Assembly (NCBI GenBank): GCA_017608305.1
Contig: JAFCGC010000001.1
Coordinates: 1 to 38,743, forward strand
Reading direction: 5' to 3'
Length of the DNA stretch: 38,743 nucleotides
Source of the DNA: Candidatus Pacearchaeota archaeon
GTDB lineage: Archaea; Nanobdellota; Nanobdellia; Pacearchaeales; GW2011-AR1
Shown: piece by piece, positions 35,122 through 38,743 of the stretch
Numbering within the stretch: the stretch's first letter is position 1
How the letters are laid out: each line of letters begins with the position of its first letter
The notes under the pieces: model-generated
What the model saw: only the letters and a program-made list of their open reading frames with translations
Databases searched by the model: none
What the model was told of the DNA's origin: nothing
Translations under genes and position numbers: made by a program

Positions 35122-36023
35122 CCAATTAAATGTTTTTTATCATATTTTGCTCTTAAACCTAAACCATGATCTTTAATTGTTAAAATCCATGCAGCATATC
35201 TCATAAAACTAAAGACATTTAAATGACCTCTATGGGTTGTAAAATCATTATTTTTTATTGACTTATTTATATCCTGAATAATATTTTCATCTTTATCTAG
35301 CCTAATTTTATTTATATCAAATTCTGTGTAAGCAGTGCCAATATGGGATATTCCATCTGAATCATCATTTGCAATTAAAGGGATATTATTTGATCTAGCG
35401 ATTTCTGCTAAGTGTCTATTATGTTTTCTAGAATAATCTCTAAATTTCCTAATAGGTAAGGTAGCTAAAAATTCAGGAACTGCTATCTTGGCATTATGTT
35501 CTACTGCATCAATTTCTCCATCATTCCATAACTCCAAAAGCAAATTTTCAGACATGGCTCCATGATGTCCTTCTGCAAAAGGATGTTCTGCAACACCTAA
35601 GAGCCCATCATATTTTAAGCGGGCAAAGGTATTTGAAAAAGACATTCCATTAGGTATTTGGTCTGATCCAAAAGTCAATAATTCATATTCTCTATCAGAG
35701 TATCTCACCCTTATGCTTTGTCCACTTAAAAAAACAATTTGGTTTTTACCTCTCTCCATGATAAAAGCATTTTGTCCTAACATATCCATTTTATATTGTT
35801 GTGAAGAAGATCTTGCATAATCCACCATATAACTAAATCTAGATTTTTTTGTAAAATTCCAAAAAGAGTCATTTGTAATTGCGTAAATCCCTATTCCTTT
35901 TCGAAAACATTTTTCTGCTACAACTTCTGCTAGATTTTTGCCTTCTATTCCAAATTGTCTTTTCCACCAAGGCCCAAAATCTGCTAATAAATGTCCATGA
36001 AGATTTACTTTAATAGTTTCCAT
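35118..36023 (-). CDS. PHP-domain-like metal-dependent hydrolase
   Basis: VNLHGHLL, GVAEHPFAEGHHGAM, DAVEHNAKI, PLIANDDSDGISHIGTAYTEF. Confidence 0.7.
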   Translation of the reverse strand: METIKVNLHGHLLADFGPWWKRQFGIEGKNLAEVVAEKCFRKGIGIYAITNDSFWNFTKKSRFSYMVDYARSSSQQYKMDMLGQNAFIMERGKNQIVFLSGQSIRVRYSDREYELLTFGSDQIPNGMSFSNTFARLKYDGLLGVAEHPFAEGHHGAMSENLLLELWNDGEIDAVEHNAKIAVPEFLATLPIRKFRDYSRKHNRHLAEIARSNNIPLIANDDSDGISHIGTAYTEFDINKIRLDKDENIIQDINKSIKNNDFTTHRGHLNVFSFMRYAAWILTIKDHGLGLRAKYDKKHLIG

Positions 36024-36047
36024 AAAAACACCTTAATTTGGGGATTT

Positions 36048-36824
36048 TTAAATATTTAGATGATCCTCTACAGTTCTAAAGATATACTTATTGTTTTTAC
36101 AGAATTTTATGTAATTTTCTAATTTATCTAATAATTTTCCATTTCCTTTGATGAATCTAGGAATTTTAAATTTGGATAAATCAACAAATTCCCAAGGATG
36201 GGAAATAAGCATGGTGTAATCTGAAAATCCAAAATTTATTTTGGTAAATATTTTTGAATAACACAAAGGAAAATTCTTAAAGGCTAACCAAAAAATAGGC
36301 AATCTTACAAAAGGAAGAGTTGAAAGAGGAATTTCAATAATTTTTCCAATTTTATGGGTTTTTCTTGGTTTGAATAAATTAAAATATCTCCCTGGAATAA
36401 AAACAGGATGTAAAGAAGAATCATAAATAAAAGAGAGTTCATTTAATTTTGAAATGTTTTTAATCTCTAATCTCGGGGCCCTAAATCCTTTAATCTTTGT
36501 TTTTGTTATTTTTTCTAATTCTTGTTTTGCTTTTTTTATTTTAGTAAAATTATCCTCTCCAATATATGAGTCTGAATGGATCAAACCGTGACTTGCAATT
36601 TCATGACCTACTTTTTTTAATTCTCTAATTTGTTTAGGGTATTTTTTAGCAAAATTAGTTGTCGTGAAAAATGTTGCCGAGATATTATATTTTGATAATA
36701 AATCTGATAAGAACTTTAATCCTTTTTTAGAAATATCAAATTCATCTTGTTCGGTTAACCGAATACCATAATTTCTAGGAAGATCAAATTCTTCTAGATC
36801 AAAAGTTAAAAGAATTGTTTTCAT
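36048..36824 (-). CDS. Polysaccharide deacetylase (NodB-homology) family protein
   Basis: LLTFDLEEFD, SATFFTTTNFAKKYPKQIRELKKVGHEIASHGLIHSD, FRAPRLEI. Confidence 0.88.
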   Translation of the reverse strand: MKTILLTFDLEEFDLPRNYGIRLTEQDEFDISKKGLKFLSDLLSKYNISATFFTTTNFAKKYPKQIRELKKVGHEIASHGLIHSDSYIGEDNFTKIKKAKQELEKITKTKIKGFRAPRLEIKNISKLNELSFIYDSSLHPVFIPGRYFNLFKPRKTHKIGKIIEIPLSTLPFVRLPIFWLAFKNFPLCYSKIFTKINFGFSDYTMLISHPWEFVDLSKFKIPRFIKGNGKLLDKLENYIKFCKNNKYIFRTVEDHLNI

Positions 36825-37510
36825 TTTAAAAACCTTAATTGAATTAATCTTTTCAACATACTTGGAAGATATTTTAAACTTACTGTACTAAAGCCTCTAA
36901 ATTCAAAAGGAATGTGAAATTCTTTTATGGAAAATTTTAATTTTTTAACTTTGTATAGGAATTCTATGTCAAAATCAAACCCTTTACACAAAAAATTGTC
37001 ATCTATTTTTTCCCAAACTTGTCTTTTAAAAAATTTGGCTCCTGCTTGAGTGTCTGTTAAATTTAATCCAAAAAAAATTCTTGAAAAAATTCCTCCACCT
37101 AAAGAAACAAACCTTCTTAATTGCGAATCTTGAAGCCTAGCACTACCTTTTGTATATTTTGATGCAATAACCATATCAAAATTAGCTAAAAGACAAATCA
37201 TTTTTTTTATTTGTTCTAAATCAAAAGGATTATCTGCATCTAAAAAACCTACAATTTCATTTTTAGAGAGATTGAATCCTCTAACAAGGGCTCTACCTTT
37301 TCCTTTTTTAGGAATTTCTTCTATTTTCAAGGGGAATTCTTTTTTTAGAGAATTGCAGATTTCCACTGTGTTATCTGTGCATCCATTACAAACAACTATT
37401 AACTCAAAAGGATTAAATTTCCTTGCAAAAATCCGATAATATTCTCTTAAAAATGGCTTAATAAACTTCCCTGAATTATGTGCAGGCACAACTAACGACA
37501 AACTATTCAT
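36821..37510 (-). CDS. Glycosyltransferase family 2 (DPM1/GtrB-like)
   Basis: LSLVVPAHNSGKFI...VVCNGCTDNT...KGRALVRGF...VGFLDADNPF...DTQAGAKFFKR. Confidence 0.88.
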   Translation of the reverse strand: MNSLSLVVPAHNSGKFIKPFLREYYRIFARKFNPFELIVVCNGCTDNTVEICNSLKKEFPLKIEEIPKKGKGRALVRGFNLSKNEIVGFLDADNPFDLEQIKKMICLLANFDMVIASKYTKGSARLQDSQLRRFVSLGGGIFSRIFFGLNLTDTQAGAKFFKRQVWEKIDDNFLCKGFDFDIEFLYKVKKLKFSIKEFHIPFEFRGFSTVSLKYLPSMLKRLIQLRFLK

Positions 37511-37611
37511 AAGGATAATGGAGTAGGTTAATATATAAAATTAATTATGGTGCAATAGTGTAAATATTTTTAAAAAGGACCTCGGTTGTTATTCTTTATA
37601 GGTTTTTTAAA

Positions 37612-38743
37612 ATGAGATACACAATTTCTAACCAAGCCAATAAAAAAATTCAAAAAGACATGGATTTTATTTGTAAAGAAATCAAATCAAGGATCAAAGG
37701 AGTATTATCCATTATCCTTACAGGGGGCTTTTCAAGAGGAGAAGGACCAATTAAAAAAATTGGGAAAAAGTTCTACCCATATAATGATTATGATATACAA
37801 GTAGTTTCAAAAGAGGAAATTTCAAAGTTCTTAGCAGATAAAATCTCAACAGAAATTTCTCAAAAATTAGGTTATAAGGGCATAGTAAATTTCTACCCTT
37901 TTAAAAAAGAAGAACAAAAAATGAAAGAAAATTTCTATTTAGATTTAAAATGTAATACTCCAAAAGAACTTACAAAACTCCTTCCTAGAATAAGAAACTA
38001 TGAATTAAAATATAAATCAACAATTTTATGGGGAAAAGATCTAAGATATTTAATTCCTTCATATGATTTAAGAAAATTACCTTTATCAGAAGGGGCAAAA
38101 TTATTACTTGACAGAATGAGTCAAATGATTGAATATTATTCTACTGAAAACAAACATGATAAAGAAAATTTAACTTATTTTATTCAACAAGCTTATGCTG
38201 CTTGTTGTACTTCTCTATTGCAATTAAGTGGTAAATATGAAATAGGATATTCAAAATCTGCAAAAATATTAGAAGGAACATATAAAAAAGATTTTCCAGA
38301 ATTATATGAAAAAATCCCCCTGTTACATAAAAAAATAAAACAATTCATAGAATGGAAACAAAATCCTAAAAAACTTCCAAGTCAAGATGTAAAAAAAGAG
38401 TGGTTTATTGCTAGACAAAATATCCTGGAAGTTTCAAAATATTTTTTTGGAAAATTTTTAAATAGAAAGATAAAAACTCTAGAAGAACTAGCAGATTCTA
38501 TTTCCCATATGGGAAAAAGATTTTATTATCCTTATTTGTATTTCATGATAAAGAATCTCATTAATAATAAATCAATCTCTAGAACACTAGCAAAATTGGG
38601 ATTAATTTTGATCCATTATGAGTTTAGAAGAAGATACAATAAACGATTAAGAGAATTAGGGATTAAAAAGAAAACTTCTCAGAAATCTCCAGATACCGTA
38701 ATTTTTACTTCATTAATATACTTTATTGGATCAATAAGTGAAA
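37612..38743 (+). CDS. Nucleotidyltransferase-fold protein (3' truncated by window; absent from the supplied ORF track)
   Basis: Frame open from ATG 37612 to the window end: MRYTISNQANKKIQKDMDFICKEIKSRIKGVLSIILTGGFSRGEGPIKKIGKKFYPYNDYDIQVV... with a GGFSRGEG...NDYDI NTase-like motif. Confidence 0.75.
   Translation, partial: MRYTISNQANKKIQKDMDFICKEIKSRIKGVLSIILTGGFSRGEGPIKKIGKKFYPYNDYDIQVVSKEEISKFLADKISTEISQKLGYKGIVNFYPFKKEEQKMKENFYLDLKCNTPKELTKLLPRIRNYELKYKSTILWGKDLRYLIPSYDLRKLPLSEGAKLLLDRMSQMIEYYSTENKHDKENLTYFIQQAYAACCTSLLQLSGKYEIGYSKSAKILEGTYKKDFPELYEKIPLLHKKIKQFIEWKQNPKKLPSQDVKKEWFIARQNILEVSKYFFGKFLNRKIKTLEELADSISHMGKRFYYPYLYFMIKNLINNKSISRTLAKLGLILIHYEFRRRYNKRLRELGIKKKTSQKSPDTVIFTSLIYFIGSISE

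Noticed and set aside
1-38743. CRISPR array, transposase/IS element, prophage
   Set aside because: No regularly spaced repeats, no transposase or integrase motifs and no phage structural genes were seen.

Overview
This window is AT-rich archaeal DNA. Its reduced gene set, TATA-like promoters, uL1-uL10-P1 cluster and S10/spc super-operon fit a DPANN-type archaeon, possibly Pacearchaeota or Woesearchaeota (inferred from content, not searched). It contains: (i) TYW1 and small unknown genes; (ii) uL1, uL10, an unknown ORF and the L12/P1 stalk gene; (iii) an XPD/Rad3-like helicase; (iv) a minus-strand tRNA-Ser(UGA) with a ~43-nt intron at 37/38; (v) AMP phosphorylase and an AI-2E-type transporter; (vi) a near-complete uL3-to-SecY operon followed by an EMC3-like protein and prefoldin alpha; (vii) a ribose-1,5-bisphosphate isomerase-like gene; (viii) a SpoIIM/AglB(STT3)/GPT/flippase/glycosyltransferase/radical-SAM surface-glycan locus. 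The strongest candidate for something undescribed is a family of tiny paralogous ORFs (17-19 codons, roughly [19 protein letters not shown]) between ribosomal protein genes at three junctions: S17-L14 (tandem pair), L5-S14 (fused pair) and S5-L30 (single). Each copy ends in an ATGA overlap with the next start codon. The intact copies place a Shine-Dalgarno-like GGAG/GAGG in the loop of a small hairpin. In three copies the loop is exactly 13 nt, and two stem pairs show compensatory changes.
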